Shown in pieces: positions 34,194 to 43,297 of a stretch of DNA of 64,000 nt (its first letter is position 1; every line of letters starts with the position of its first letter). This DNA is from an uncultured eubacterium 1-6. GTDB taxonomy: Bacteria > Bacillota > Clostridia > Lachnospirales > Lachnospiraceae. The notes below the pieces were generated by a model. It was not told the DNA's origin. It searched no databases and was given only the letters and a program-made list of their open reading frames with translations. Position numbers and translations under genes: made by a program. Location: NCBI GenBank assembly GCA_903789595.1, contig CAIFEZ010000001.1, positions 113,165 to 177,164 of the forward strand. The letters are read 5' to 3'.

Positions 34194-34409
34194 GTCTTGT
34201 ATCCGCAAATTAAAACATACATTGCGGATTGCTCTCAGATAATCCCTGTATTTTATGAATCCTGAAATAAATTCCTGATCATAGTCAGAAGTATTTTTCC
34301 AATAGACCAGAACATCACCAAATAGTGGCGCTCTGGTTTTTGTTGGATATTGATTACTAGATTGAATCGAGGCTTTATATGATAATTGGCCATGGAATGT
34401 AACTTTCAT
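34194..34409 (-). pseudogene. Possible gene fragment cut by the IS element
   Basis: From ATG 34409 an open frame of 72 codons reaches the IS end. The translation (FHGQLSYKASIQ, FGDVLVYWKN, EFISGFIKYRDYLRAI) looks like a soluble protein start but matches nothing I know, and no ribosome site is visible. Removing the IS would continue the frame beyond 32831. It may equally be non-coding. Confidence 0.25.
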
Positions 34410-34496
34410 TTATGGTACACTGAATTCAAATAATTCAAACATTTTTACGGGAGCGGTATTGTGGAGTATGGAGCAGCGAGACGCTCTGTACTCCTT

Positions 34497-34550
34497 ATAT
34501 TTACGCGAACAGCGAGCCACAGCCGAATGCAAAGTATTTGTGTGGCAGAA
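34497..34550 (+). repeat. Dispersed repeat C, copy 1
   Basis: Roughly 46 bases beginning TTTACGCGAACAGCGAGCC and continuing CAGCCGAATGCAAAGTATT recur at 47797-47851 with about five transitions. It lies in the leader of the GIY-YIG gene. Nothing else is evident in 34410-34597. Confidence 0.6.
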
Positions 34551-34597
34551 CCATTATACTGTCGCTGCTGCCGTTTGGTGCAAAAGGGAAATGCAAT

Positions 34598-35497
34598 ATG
34601 AAGAATGTACGTATCAGTCTCACAGATGGAAGTTACGATGGCCCAATCGTTATGACGAGTGGATCGACAGTGTCTGTCGTTCGTGCGAAAAAGGGTGAAG
34701 TTTCAGATTATTGCAATGAGCTTGAAGGTGCCGGAATTTATTTTCTGCTTATCGGAACCGACGAGGTATATGTGGGAGAAAGCGGCCTGTCTACCGTTGG
34801 CAGCCGTATTATGAATACTCATTCTGGACAGATTGACAGGCTTTGGCATACAGTCGTTGGATTTGTAGTAGATGATAAAACTCTCGGCAACAATGAGCTT
34901 CTTTATATGGAAAATGCAATGTGCGAGTATGCGCATAATCATTTCAGTAAATGCCTGACGACGACTCCGGCGCAAAAAAACTGTAATGCGTCATTCCGCA
35001 AGTCTCATTACAAGCTCGGCGCGATTCAGATTTCTACATGCGATCAGTATCTGGCCGATATGACTGATTATATTGATCTGTTCCCGAATGGTGTATTCCC
35101 GGCGGGAAGCGCTATGACTCCTGGCTCTGCCGCAGCAGCGCCTGCATCTCCGGCTGACACCGCGACATTCTACTTCAGGAATTCAAAGCGCGATGTGGAT
35201 GGAACAGTGGAGATTATGATCCACACGGGAGATACGAAGAAGAGAAAAGCCGTTCTGAAATCCGGCTCCAGGATTTCCACAGATGTATCCGACCATTTCA
35301 GTTCAGCGGATCGGGTGAAAGCGTACAGAGACAAACTGATCTCCGAGGGAAAGATCATAGACCGCGTGCTGCAGGAGGACGTCCTCTTCGATTCCCAGAG
35401 CGGAGCAGGCGAGTTCCTGAACGGGACGGCATTTGATGGGAATGGCAGCTGGAAGCGAATCGGAGATAATGTTCCTCTCAAGATGCTGCTGAAGTAA
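34598..35497 (+). CDS. GIY-YIG nuclease-like protein with DUF4357 domain
   Basis: A 299-residue protein. The GIY-YIG motif pair is GIYFLLIG and VYVGES (residues about 45-61). A SRIMNT...DRLWHTVVGF core follows, with Glu in NELLYMENAM as a plausible catalytic residue. The C-terminus (SGAGEFLNGTAFDGNGSWKR) is the DUF4357 domain common with this nuclease type. ATG 34598 is preceded by AAGGGA. The family is frequent in accessory regions, where some members act in DNA restriction; the target here is unknown. Confidence 0.75.
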   Translation: MKNVRISLTDGSYDGPIVMTSGSTVSVVRAKKGEVSDYCNELEGAGIYFLLIGTDEVYVGESGLSTVGSRIMNTHSGQIDRLWHTVVGFVVDDKTLGNNELLYMENAMCEYAHNHFSKCLTTTPAQKNCNASFRKSHYKLGAIQISTCDQYLADMTDYIDLFPNGVFPAGSAMTPGSAAAAPASPADTATFYFRNSKRDVDGTVEIMIHTGDTKKRKAVLKSGSRISTDVSDHFSSADRVKAYRDKLISEGKIIDRVLQEDVLFDSQSGAGEFLNGTAFDGNGSWKRIGDNVPLKMLLK

Positions 35498-35583
35498 CAG
35501 AATATCGAAAAAAGCATTTATTACCTCCGGTGTGAACTACGGCGAACAAAAGATCATTAAGCAAGACGGAGGATGCAAGCGTC

Positions 35584-36210
35584 ATGAATTACAAAACACG
35601 CCTTATCAACCGAAATGATATGCTGGAGCTGACGCGTCGGATGACACTCAGCCGGAACTGTATGACAAGACTCGCAGGGTGCTACACGGATAAAGAGGGA
35701 GAACTTGACGATACGTTCAATGTGAATTTTCTGAATCTCAAGGCAGCGGATAAGACCACGAATCTGGCACTTGCGAAGGCAGTTCCTTTCGCGAAGACAA
35801 ATGCAGAGGTGAAGGAATATTGCTTCCCTGAAGAGGCATTCAGCGGACAGACCATGTGGAAGATGCTGAATCTGATCGTCGCCTGTGGTTTGAAGAATGA
35901 TGTCTTAATGGAGACATTTTATGAGCGGATGATCGGAGCCTGTCAATTACATGGAAGATACGCCATAGACGTCTTTCACGGTGTATATGATGTGCCGGTA
36001 AAGGGAAGCGACGATGCATACGAATATGAATCCGAGGAAATTTACGATTTCATTATCTGGACTGTAGGAAGAGTAGATGGTGATTATCATGTCGCATCGC
36101 CGGACTTCGGATTTCTGTATCCGGCATTCCGTGACAGAAGCAGAGATTCGGGTGCCATTGATATTTATAAGGGTGGTGAAGAATTGGTTCAGCTGTTAAT
36201 GGGGAAGTGA
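35584..36210 (+). CDS. DUF4317-like protein, short form
   Basis: A 208-residue protein resembling the N-terminal half of DUF4317 proteins of clostridia (usually nearly 400 residues). Matches to the family pattern as I know it are the MTLSRNCMTRLAGCYTD start, TFNVNFLNL, VFHGVYDVPVKG, YDFIIWTVGRVDGDYHVASPDFGFLYPAF and the acidic linker. It stops soon after this domain, so it is truncated or a short variant. Function is unknown. It lies 86 bases after the GIY-YIG gene and may be coexpressed. Confidence 0.6.
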   Translation: MNYKTRLINRNDMLELTRRMTLSRNCMTRLAGCYTDKEGELDDTFNVNFLNLKAADKTTNLALAKAVPFAKTNAEVKEYCFPEEAFSGQTMWKMLNLIVACGLKNDVLMETFYERMIGACQLHGRYAIDVFHGVYDVPVKGSDDAYEYESEEIYDFIIWTVGRVDGDYHVASPDFGFLYPAFRDRSRDSGAIDIYKGGEELVQLLMGK

Positions 36211-36325
36211 AAGAAATATACTTTGATTCTGTACACGTTGCATATGCTTTTGGAGTGCGGCCATATCATTACCCCGATGAACAGAAAATGTATAAGCAGA
36301 TCTAAGTAATTAAATTCAGATTATT

Positions 36326-36355
36326 AAGCACCTGATAAAAGTCGGGTGCTTTTTT
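36326..36355 (+). terminator. Terminator after the DUF4317-like gene
   Basis: AAGCACCTGA (36326-36335) pairs with TCGGGTGCTT (36342-36351) around TAAAAG and runs into six T residues. Confidence 0.85.
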
Positions 36356-36482
36356 CTTGGACGGAGACGGCGCAAAAAGGATCGGTTTTTCGTATGAGTT
36401 ACACAAAATTTACTTGACAAAATAGTGCAATGTGCCAGTATTAGATTGCGTAGACTGCTATTCCGGAAGAGGGTAGATTTTG

Positions 36483-38984
36483 ATGAAGCAATCAGGACGT
36501 ATTCTTTCTGCTGTGTTCTCAGGCATCACCGCATGTATGCTGGGGATTGCGCTATTATTTTCGATCATCATTGGTTTCGGAGGGGGACTGTCGGACGTGG
36601 CTGTTCCGGGACTGGTTCAGCGATTCCCGGAGACATGGTCGCCTGTGGAAATCCGTGTCTTTCTTGTTGCCCTGATCCTGCTGCTGTTTGCGTTCGTGAT
36701 CCTGGCATTCAGACAGATGGACTGTGCCGGACACAGGAAAAGGGTGCGGATTTTCCTGATTCTTGGCGGCGTTTTTCTGCTGATGCAGCTGTTTGTCGCT
36801 CTCGGTCTGCATACCATCCAGAATACGGACGCCTTTGAGGTTCAGGATCAGGCGCTTGCCATTGCCCGGGGCGTTCATCAAACTGTGGACTATACAAAAT
36901 CCACCTATTTTGCCAAATACGGAAACAATGATCTCTACCTGATCTTCTGCGTGCAGGTCTTCAGGGCCTGTATGTTTTTGCATATTCATGCATACCGCAC
37001 GGTATTTGCCGTGCTTAATGTGGCTGCCGTGGATCTGGGGATTCTCATGACATGCCGGACGGTCTTTCTTCTGAAGGGACCGAAGGCGGCTCTGAAGATT
37101 TTTCTGCTGAGCGTACTCAATCCGCTGAATGTTCTTCTGATATGCTGGCCGTATACTTGCACGCTCAGCCTGCCGCTGATGATGCTGAGCGTCTGGATGA
37201 CGGCCGCGCTTCTGAAGGGAAAGGACGGCAGAGCCATACATTTCGCGGAGATTCTCGTAATCGGGCTGACCGCTGCAGTCGCGTACTATTTCCGTCCGAC
37301 AGCTATATTCCCGGTCATTGCGCTGATTCTGTGCGCCGGGTGCGCGTGTGTTCGGAAGATCTTCTTCCGAACCGGACAATCCTCGTCCGGCTCAGAGAAA
37401 TCCGTTTACGACTCGGAAAAATCCTCCTCCGGATCAGAAAAAAACGACTTCGATTCGGAGAAATCATCATCCGGCTCAGAGAAATCCGCTTCCGGCTCCG
37501 AGAAGTCAGATGGCAGTTCTGATAAATTATCTTCCGGTAAGGGACAGCCCTCGACTGTCTCACAAATTTCTGTTTTCAATAAAAGGGGAGGCCGCAGGAT
37601 CCGAACACACCGGAAATTGGGGAAAATCGTGAGAAAAATAATCCCCGCTGCCCTGGCGGTGCTTCTGATGGCAGGGACCTCTTCAGCGATCCGCAGCGCA
37701 TCCCTTCGGCTGGATCCGGTGACGGACACAGAATTTCCGACCGTATACTGGCTTCTGCTTGGCGCCTCGGATACCGGACGGGTGAATTCCAGGGATATGA
37801 ATTATAACCGCCGCATGTACACGGTGGAAGAGAATACGGAGACGGATATTGCTGCGATCCGGGAAATTCTGAGAGACCGCGGCATGGCGGGCAATATCAG
37901 GCATTATCTGGAAAAAACAGGGTTGACATGGTCGGACGGAACCGCTGAGTATACCACCCGCAGCACGGAGTCGGAGAACAGTCTTCCGTGGCTGTATCAG
38001 CTGCTGAACGGACCCGGCGCCGGAATTGTAAGTCTGTGGTGTCAGGCGTATCGCATAGTTCTGCTTTTCATGGCATTTGCGGGGGTTCTGATCCGGCTCA
38101 TCTCTGGCAGAAAATCCGGGCGTGCCGGCGCTTCCTGTTCAGAAAAATCAGAATGCGATGCCGGCGCTTCCCGGTCAGAAAATTCAGGATACGCGGATGG
38201 GGCTGCCGGTTTTATGTTTCAGGTATCTGTCGTCACTCTGCTGGGCGGCTTCATTTTCTACACCTTCTGGGAAGGAAAACCGGTTTACAGCTACCCCTTT
38301 CTGCCTTTTCTGATTCTGGTCAGTCTGCCCGCCTGGGAAAAGGTCTGCCGGATGCAGGAGCACGGATATCGGGATGCGCCGTCTTCCGCATGGACAGCGC
38401 GTCGAATCGTGCTGGCAGTTCTGCTGGCGGTCACCGGCGTGGGACTGGTTCAGAAGTATTTCGTTACAGCAGAATCGGGCTTTTACGATGTACCTTCGAT
38501 CGTGTGTGACAGCACGGCCCTGGCCGACTGGGTCAGCGTTCCGGAGGGACAGACACTGACGCAGAGTTTTTATCCCTCTGAGGCGTTTGATACCATCCGG
38601 ATCCGTGCAAAATCAGCCGGCGGCGGTAATTCGGAAGATCAGTACCGGATCCTTGTAGCAGCCGGCGATTCCGAAGAGGATGCCGACTCCGCCGCATATC
38701 AATCCGAAGATGTCATCGCGGACGAGACGGTAAACGCCGACAGGATTGAGAACGGAAGCATCACTTTGGCCTTTCAGACCGTTTATCCCGGGAAGGATGA
38801 GCCCTTCCGTATCATTATCACCAACCTGTCTGCAGAAGGAAAAAGTGAAGACGGTCTGCAGTCCTCTGTCCGCTTCGGAACGAGACTTTGCTATGTGATG
38901 AGTGAATATAAGGGAGACTGCTTTGTCAAGGGAAAAAGACATGCCGGGGATCTTCTGATCCGGGTGAGCCGCGGAAATGGGTAA
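36483..38984 (+). CDS. Polytopic membrane protein, likely lipid-linked glycosyltransferase
   Basis: An 833-residue membrane protein with about ten hydrophobic segments in two blocks (about residues 5-290 and 380-640) and a large C-terminal extracytoplasmic part. NTDAFEVQDQALAIARG after the third segment and the paired GT2 gene downstream resemble GT-C enzymes that transfer a sugar from undecaprenyl phosphate to surface polymers. Seven heptad units (consensus SSSGSEK) lie at residues 300-348. ATG 36483 is chosen over TTG 36480. The acceptor is unknown. Confidence 0.65.
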   Translation: MKQSGRILSAVFSGITACMLGIALLFSIIIGFGGGLSDVAVPGLVQRFPETWSPVEIRVFLVALILLLFAFVILAFRQMDCAGHRKRVRIFLILGGVFLLMQLFVALGLHTIQNTDAFEVQDQALAIARGVHQTVDYTKSTYFAKYGNNDLYLIFCVQVFRACMFLHIHAYRTVFAVLNVAAVDLGILMTCRTVFLLKGPKAALKIFLLSVLNPLNVLLICWPYTCTLSLPLMMLSVWMTAALLKGKDGRAIHFAEILVIGLTAAVAYYFRPTAIFPVIALILCAGCACVRKIFFRTGQSSSGSEKSVYDSEKSSSGSEKNDFDSEKSSSGSEKSASGSEKSDGSSDKLSSGKGQPSTVSQISVFNKRGGRRIRTHRKLGKIVRKIIPAALAVLLMAGTSSAIRSASLRLDPVTDTEFPTVYWLLLGASDTGRVNSRDMNYNRRMYTVEENTETDIAAIREILRDRGMAGNIRHYLEKTGLTWSDGTAEYTTRSTESENSLPWLYQLLNGPGAGIVSLWCQAYRIVLLFMAFAGVLIRLISGRKSGRAGASCSEKSECDAGASRSENSGYADGAAGFMFQVSVVTLLGGFIFYTFWEGKPVYSYPFLPFLILVSLPAWEKVCRMQEHGYRDAPSSAWTARRIVLAVLLAVTGVGLVQKYFVTAESGFYDVPSIVCDSTALADWVSVPEGQTLTQSFYPSEAFDTIRIRAKSAGGGNSEDQYRILVAAGDSEEDADSAAYQSEDVIADETVNADRIENGSITLAFQTVYPGKDEPFRIIITNLSAEGKSEDGLQSSVRFGTRLCYVMSEYKGDCFVKGKRHAGDLLIRVSRGNG
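37380..37526 (+). repeat. 21-bp in-frame tandem repeat in the membrane protein gene
   Basis: Seven 21-bp units encode SSSGSEK-type heptads (variants SVYDSEK, NDFDSEK, SASGSEK, SDGSSDK) in the cytoplasmic or periplasmic loop between the two membrane blocks. The units alternate two variants, suggesting duplication of a 42-bp pair. Confidence 0.85.
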
Positions 38985-39052
38985 GCACAGATGATTGCCT
39001 GTTGTTTACTCTGTGGTCATGTCTGTTATATACTTTGTGCTGCGACCAGTCG

Positions 39053-39300
39053 GGTTACTGTTACACCCAACTCTACACGGCAAGGATTTTACAGTCCTGT
39101 TGCCGTTCGCAAACTGGCTGTAGTAAAGTTTTATCCTGGTTTTATGAAGCTGCGGAACTCCTCAGGCGCGAGCGCCTTCGTCAGACAGTCCTCGCTATCC
39201 GGTTCATGAAGAATTCACGGATAAAACTTTAAACAGCCAGTAATGCTCCGGCAAAGGGACTGTAAAATCTTTGCCGCTTTAGTGGCGCATGAACAGCAAC
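39053..39300 (-). repeat. MITE-like element, family B, with 8-bp target duplication
   Basis: A 248-bp palindromic element with ends GTTACTGTT and AACAGCAAC, flanked on both sides by CCAGTCGG (39045-39052 and 39301-39308), a perfect 8-bp duplication. Inner inverted blocks are GGCTGTAGTAAAGTTTTATCC and its counterpart GGATAAAACTTTAAACAGCC. It is in opposite orientation to the 50 kb copy and lacks about 90 bases of its centre. It separates the membrane protein from the GT2 gene. Confidence 0.85.
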
Positions 39301-39380
39301 CCAGTCGGATGTGAAAATTGTGCATATGTCGGTTTGATGCACAGGCGCGTCTGTGCATATAGTAAGGAAAAGAGGAAGAG

Positions 39381-40412
39381 ATGAAAAATCAACCGAGATT
39401 GTGGGTTATCATCCCCTGCTACAATGAAGAGGAAGTCCTTCCGGTAACGGCACCGCTGTTTCTGAAAGAGCTTCAGGATATGATTCATGAAGAAAAGATC
39501 AGTCCGGACAGCAGAATCCTGTTTGTGAATGATGGTTCCGGGGACCGGACATGGGAGCTGATCACCTCCTTATCCCGTCAGGACGAGCACTATATCGGGA
39601 TCGAGCAGTCACGAAACAGGGGACATCAGAATGCGGTTCTCGCAGGGCTGATGGAGGCAAAGGACCGGTGCGATATCACGATTTCCATAGACTGTGACGG
39701 CCAGGATGATATCCGGGCGATGGGGCGTATGGTTGACGAATACGGGAAAGGCTGCGAGATCGTCTACGGTGTACGGTCCAGCCGCGAGACGGATACCTGG
39801 TTCAAACGCAATACGGCGCAGGGATTTTACCGCTTCCTGAATGCCATGGGTGCCGAGGTGATATATAACCATGCGGATTACCGTCTCGTCAGCTCGCGGG
39901 TGCTGCAGCATTTTGCGGATTTTAAGGAAGTGAATATCTTCCTGCGCGGCATGTTCCCGCTCGTCGGTTTTAAGAGCACCTCCGTATATTACGAACGCCA
40001 TGAGCGGATGGCCGGGAAGAGCCACTACCCGCTGAAGAAGATGCTTGCCCTGGCCTTTGACGGCATCACGAGTCTCTCTACCAAACCGATCTCGATTATC
40101 TGCGGGGTTGGTGTGGCAGTAAGCGTTATCGGTTTTATCGGGATTCTGTGGGCCATCGCATTGGCTGTGACCGGAAAGACGGTAGCCGGATGGGCATCGA
40201 TCGTCTGCATTGTCTGCTTTCTCGGCGGAATCCAGCTCCTGAGCCTTGGAATTATCGGAGAGTATGTCGGGAAGACCTATCTGGAGGCAAAGCACCGGCC
40301 GAGATACATTATCAGTGAGAGAACATGGGAGCAGAGTGATCCGGGCAGACCGGAGAATATCAGACCGGAAGAGCAGGGGGATCACGGATCCGAGGATTCT
40401 GTCACCAGGTGA
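39381..40412 (+). CDS. GT2-family glycosyltransferase, GtrB/DPM1-like
   Basis: A 343-residue family 2 glycosyltransferase. The N-terminal catalytic domain shows WVIIPCYNEEEVLP, FVNDGSGDRTW, and SIDCDGQDD as the metal-binding motif; two membrane segments near residues 230-300 end with IIGEYVGKTYLEAKHRPRY, typical of GtrB-type undecaprenyl-phosphate glycosyltransferases. It likely loads a sugar onto undecaprenyl phosphate for the upstream membrane transferase. AGAGGAAGAG precedes the ATG. Its 3' end overlaps the convergent SRAP gene by 11 bases. Confidence 0.88.
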   Translation: MKNQPRLWVIIPCYNEEEVLPVTAPLFLKELQDMIHEEKISPDSRILFVNDGSGDRTWELITSLSRQDEHYIGIEQSRNRGHQNAVLAGLMEAKDRCDITISIDCDGQDDIRAMGRMVDEYGKGCEIVYGVRSSRETDTWFKRNTAQGFYRFLNAMGAEVIYNHADYRLVSSRVLQHFADFKEVNIFLRGMFPLVGFKSTSVYYERHERMAGKSHYPLKKMLALAFDGITSLSTKPISIICGVGVAVSVIGFIGILWAIALAVTGKTVAGWASIVCIVCFLGGIQLLSLGIIGEYVGKTYLEAKHRPRYIISERTWEQSDPGRPENIRPEEQGDHGSEDSVTR

Positions 40413-41046
40413 CTGATGCGGCCTTTTTGACAATCATATCTTCGGGCATATTCGAGGCAATCTTATCCGGATCTGCGTCCGGTCGAATCCAGTCGTCAAT
40501 TGCCTCGCGCGGAAGAATAACAGGCATGCGGTTGTGAATACGCGCCAGTTCCGCGGTCGGCTCTCTGGTAAGAACAGTGAAAACCGGATACTTCAGGCCG
40601 CGGCTCTCTTCGATGCGGTACAGACCTGCAAGGAAGGTGAGGCCGGATGACCTGGGACGGATTGCATATTTTTCCCCGGTTTTCACCCGCCCGTCTGGCA
40701 TTCTGATATGCTCCCATTCGAAATAACAGGATGCCGGGATGATGCAGCGGTGCCGTCTCCAGTCAGAGGAAAAGGAAGCCTTGTCTCTGGCGGATTCGAT
40801 CCTGGCGTTTACCACGGGCCCCTTCACGCCGGGGATATGATATCCCCAAACCATGGGATACACCGTCTTTTCTTCAGAGGAGGATGGGGCGATGACGGCG
40901 GCAATATCGGTCGGACGGATTTCTCCGGATGTCTTGAATTCCCTGCCAAGCGTGTCGGTCATTTTGTGCAGGAGAGCCGTGTTTCCTGCCGCTTCTGTGT
41001 ATGCATCCATCTCTTCAGACGGCTCAATGAAAAATCGTGTGCACAT
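40402..41046 (-). CDS. SRAP-domain protein (YedK/HMCES-like)
   Basis: A 214-residue SOS-response-associated peptidase-family protein. Members crosslink to abasic sites in single-stranded DNA through Cys2, shielding them. Cys2 follows Met in MCTRFF, and other family motifs are WGYHIPG, VNARIESA, RCIIPASCYFEWE (with the active Glu region), and IHNRMPVIL with the His. It is divergent from the Shango operon and convergent with the GT2 gene. A DNA-protection role by defence DNA damage is possible but unproven. Confidence 0.9.
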   Translation of the reverse strand: MCTRFFIEPSEEMDAYTEAAGNTALLHKMTDTLGREFKTSGEIRPTDIAAVIAPSSSEEKTVYPMVWGYHIPGVKGPVVNARIESARDKASFSSDWRRHRCIIPASCYFEWEHIRMPDGRVKTGEKYAIRPRSSGLTFLAGLYRIEESRGLKYPVFTVLTREPTAELARIHNRMPVILPREAIDDWIRPDADPDKIASNMPEDMIVKKAASVTW

Positions 41047-41090
41047 ATTCCCTGCTCCTTCTTTCTGTTTGGTGTCTTATTCTTACATTT

Positions 41091-41181
41091 GAAGAAACGA
41101 TTCAGTAACGCAATTTCGAGTGAAGAAACGATTCAGTAACGCAACTTCGAGTGGAGAAACGATTCAGCCTTCAATTTCGAG
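41091..41181. repeat. 31-bp tandem repeat between SRAP and sngA
   Basis: Two near-identical 31-bp units (41091-41121, 41122-41152; GAAGAAACGATTCAGTAACG core) and a third partial unit (41153-41181) occupy the divergent promoter region. A remnant of a family B end (ACTGTTCAC ... GGCAAGAATT) follows at about 41268-41305. Confidence 0.8.
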
Positions 41182-41340
41182 AAGCTGTGGTTCTCTCGAT
41201 GTGCTGAACATTTATCATCTCATTATCATACCTCATAACAGATCCAATGAAAAACTCAAAATTTTCTACTGTTCACACACTGCTGATACGGCAAGAATTG
41301 GTGATGAACAGTGCCAAAATTCAAAACCTCTGCCGCGAAT

Positions 41341-41369
41341 TTGTCCTTCGGGATTGCAGCTGATATAAT
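41341..41369 (+). promoter_or_regulatory. Promoter of the Shango operon
   Basis: TTGTCC at 41341-41346 and a consensus TATAAT at 41364-41369 are 17 bases apart. It lies inside the maximal open frame of sngA, which argues for translation from ATG 41410. Confidence 0.6.
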
Positions 41370-41409
41370 GGATGTATTCGAAAGAGAGATCATCGGAGAA
41401 AGGCGTGCT

Positions 41410-43170
41410 ATGGAAAAGTCGGACTTAACTGCCTGCATTGTGGTGGACAACAGAGAGGACGGGAGAGAGCAGGGGGATGAAGTATACCGGGATACTCCGC
41501 TTCCGTTTGCGGGAGGCCATTCCGCGGCTTTCCCTCAAAAGAAAACAGCAGACGATCGGGACGCGGCCGCGGAACGGGATGTGTCTGCAGGACGGGACGT
41601 GGTCCTGAAACGGAATGTGGACACGAAACGGAGTTCCTCAATCATACCGGGAGAACATTCTCTTGATGTTCCCGAACCGATTCTTCAAATGATCCGTTTG
41701 TATGAATTCGGCGACGGTTCGCCGGCGCATCGCGCCAGGATGTTCTGCCTCCAGGGAAGGTTCATGGAACAGTACGAGGATGATTTTCCCTGGCAAGGGG
41801 ATTTCCATCGCTATTTCACGACCTATCATGACTTGAATATCCGCCAGCTCCGCGGATACTTCACGTGGAGAACCGGGATACGAAACGGAATTTACCGCCC
41901 GATTTCCACATCTCTGGCATATATGTACCTGTATGAGCTTCTGTGCGGCATCGGCGCATCATCAGCGGATGATGTGCTTCAGAAGATGAAAGTCTTTGAA
42001 GAGAATTACGTGGATTCCGGCATCGGTGATCCCGGCATGCGGAAAAATATCCGCCGATGGATGTTTGAGTATGCGGTTCTTCACGGTCTTCCTTCAGAAA
42101 TGGTTCTCCCGTATGCCAGTCCGGAGGCTCTGGATTTCGATTATTCCCTTGCTGCCCTTAGAAATCCGGCGGAGTATACAGAGGAGAAAATTTTTCATGC
42201 GCTGAGCCGGTTCACCGGCGGTATGATCGAAAAATCCTCTGTTCTGACCCGGGACAGAGAACGGGCCATTCATCTCTTCACGGGTGTGTGGAAGTATCTC
42301 TCTGAACATTTTGAGGACAACGGAAGAGATATCTTCACGGTCTGTTTCGGCGAACGGAAATGTTATCCGTGGCACCCGCTCTCAAATGCGGTATACTGGG
42401 AGGAATCCGAGGCTCCGGACACAGATTTTATTCTGGATGCATGCAGATCCTATCATTTGCGGGGCGGGAAGTGGCAGGAAGAACGGTACGGAGGCTTGAA
42501 TTTTCATCCGGACTGGCTTCGGTCCCTGCTTCGGGCCGCGGACCGGATTTTTCGCAGATATCTCAAGACGGGACATTATCTTCAGGAAAGAAAAGACGAG
42601 GAATGGGCGGTTCCGCACATCGAAGCCGCGCTGCAGGAGATGCAGGTGGAGGAACGCAGGGCAGCAATGCCGGTGATTGACATTGATTATTCCGGACTCG
42701 ATCAGATTCGGGAGGATGCCGCGATCACGAGGGACAGTCTCCTGACCGAAGAGGAGACAGAAGAGAGCCGGGAGCCGGAGATCTCATGCACATATGATAC
42801 AGAGAGCCGGGAGCCGAAGATCTCATGCACACATGATACAGAGAGCCGGGAGCCGGAGACCTCAGGTGAATCGGATACAGAGGCAACTGCGGCGCGGACG
42901 AACAGATCTTCGGATATAGAGGCGACTGCGGCGCGTACGAATACAGACAGCGTGTACCGCCGGATTCTGCTTCTGCTTCTTGATGGGATTTCCGTGAACG
43001 ATGTGGTAAGGGAAAATCATCTGATGCCTTCTGTTGTTACGGATGCTGTCAATGAGGCGTTTTTTGATGAAATCGGCGACAATGTCCTCGAATGCGACGG
43101 TGCCAAGATCCGTATTGTTGAGGATTACAGGGAAGATCTTCTTCAGGTGCTGGAGGAGATCAGGCTCTGA
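41410..43170 (+). CDS. sngA: TerB-N/TerB-C domain protein, Shango SngA-like
   Basis: A 586-residue protein in two parts. A TerB-N domain starts near residue 80 (ILQMIRLYEFG, RGYFTWRTGIRNGIY, LYELLCGIG), and a TerB-C region near residue 420 (PVIDIDYSGLDQIREDAAIT) continues to the end. Five 13-residue units (three ESREPEISCTYDT-type, two EATAARTN-type) lie at about residues 452-516. The maximal frame starts at GTG 41311, but a promoter lies inside that extension, so I chose ATG 41410. First gene of a three-gene operon matching Shango, which restricts phages. Confidence 0.75.
   Translation: MEKSDLTACIVVDNREDGREQGDEVYRDTPLPFAGGHSAAFPQKKTADDRDAAAERDVSAGRDVVLKRNVDTKRSSSIIPGEHSLDVPEPILQMIRLYEFGDGSPAHRARMFCLQGRFMEQYEDDFPWQGDFHRYFTTYHDLNIRQLRGYFTWRTGIRNGIYRPISTSLAYMYLYELLCGIGASSADDVLQKMKVFEENYVDSGIGDPGMRKNIRRWMFEYAVLHGLPSEMVLPYASPEALDFDYSLAALRNPAEYTEEKIFHALSRFTGGMIEKSSVLTRDRERAIHLFTGVWKYLSEHFEDNGRDIFTVCFGERKCYPWHPLSNAVYWEESEAPDTDFILDACRSYHLRGGKWQEERYGGLNFHPDWLRSLLRAADRIFRRYLKTGHYLQERKDEEWAVPHIEAALQEMQVEERRAAMPVIDIDYSGLDQIREDAAITRDSLLTEEETEESREPEISCTYDTESREPKISCTHDTESREPETSGESDTEATAARTNRSSDIEATAARTNTDSVYRRILLLLLDGISVNDVVRENHLMPSVVTDAVNEAFFDEIGDNVLECDGAKIRIVEDYREDLLQVLEEIRL
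42763..42957 (+). repeat. 39-bp in-frame tandem repeats in sngA
   Basis: Three 39-bp units at 42763, 42802 and 42841 encode ESREPEISCTYDT-type peptides; two diverged 39-bp units at 42880 and 42919 encode EATAARTNRSSDI-type peptides. All keep the reading frame. Confidence 0.9.
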
Positions 43171-43297
43171 GCATGTAGGGGCCATGTACGGCTGGGTGAT
43201 GAGCATGCGGGTGCGTCGTGAGTGACTGGGTGATGGGTATGCGGGTGTGCCATGTACAGCCAGATGATGAGAATACAGGTGTTGGGAGAAAAGGGTT

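Noticed and set aside
36207-36305. A 32-codon GTG frame overlapping the DUF4317-like stop
   Set aside because: It looks faintly protein-like (IYFDSVHVAYAFGVRPYHYP) but has no ribosome site; it may be the out-of-frame remnant of the missing DUF4317 region, which I cannot show.
41311-41409. N-terminal extension of SngA from GTG 41311
   Set aside because: A consensus TATAAT with a spaced -35 box lies inside it and no ribosome site precedes the GTG; ATG 41410 is preferred.
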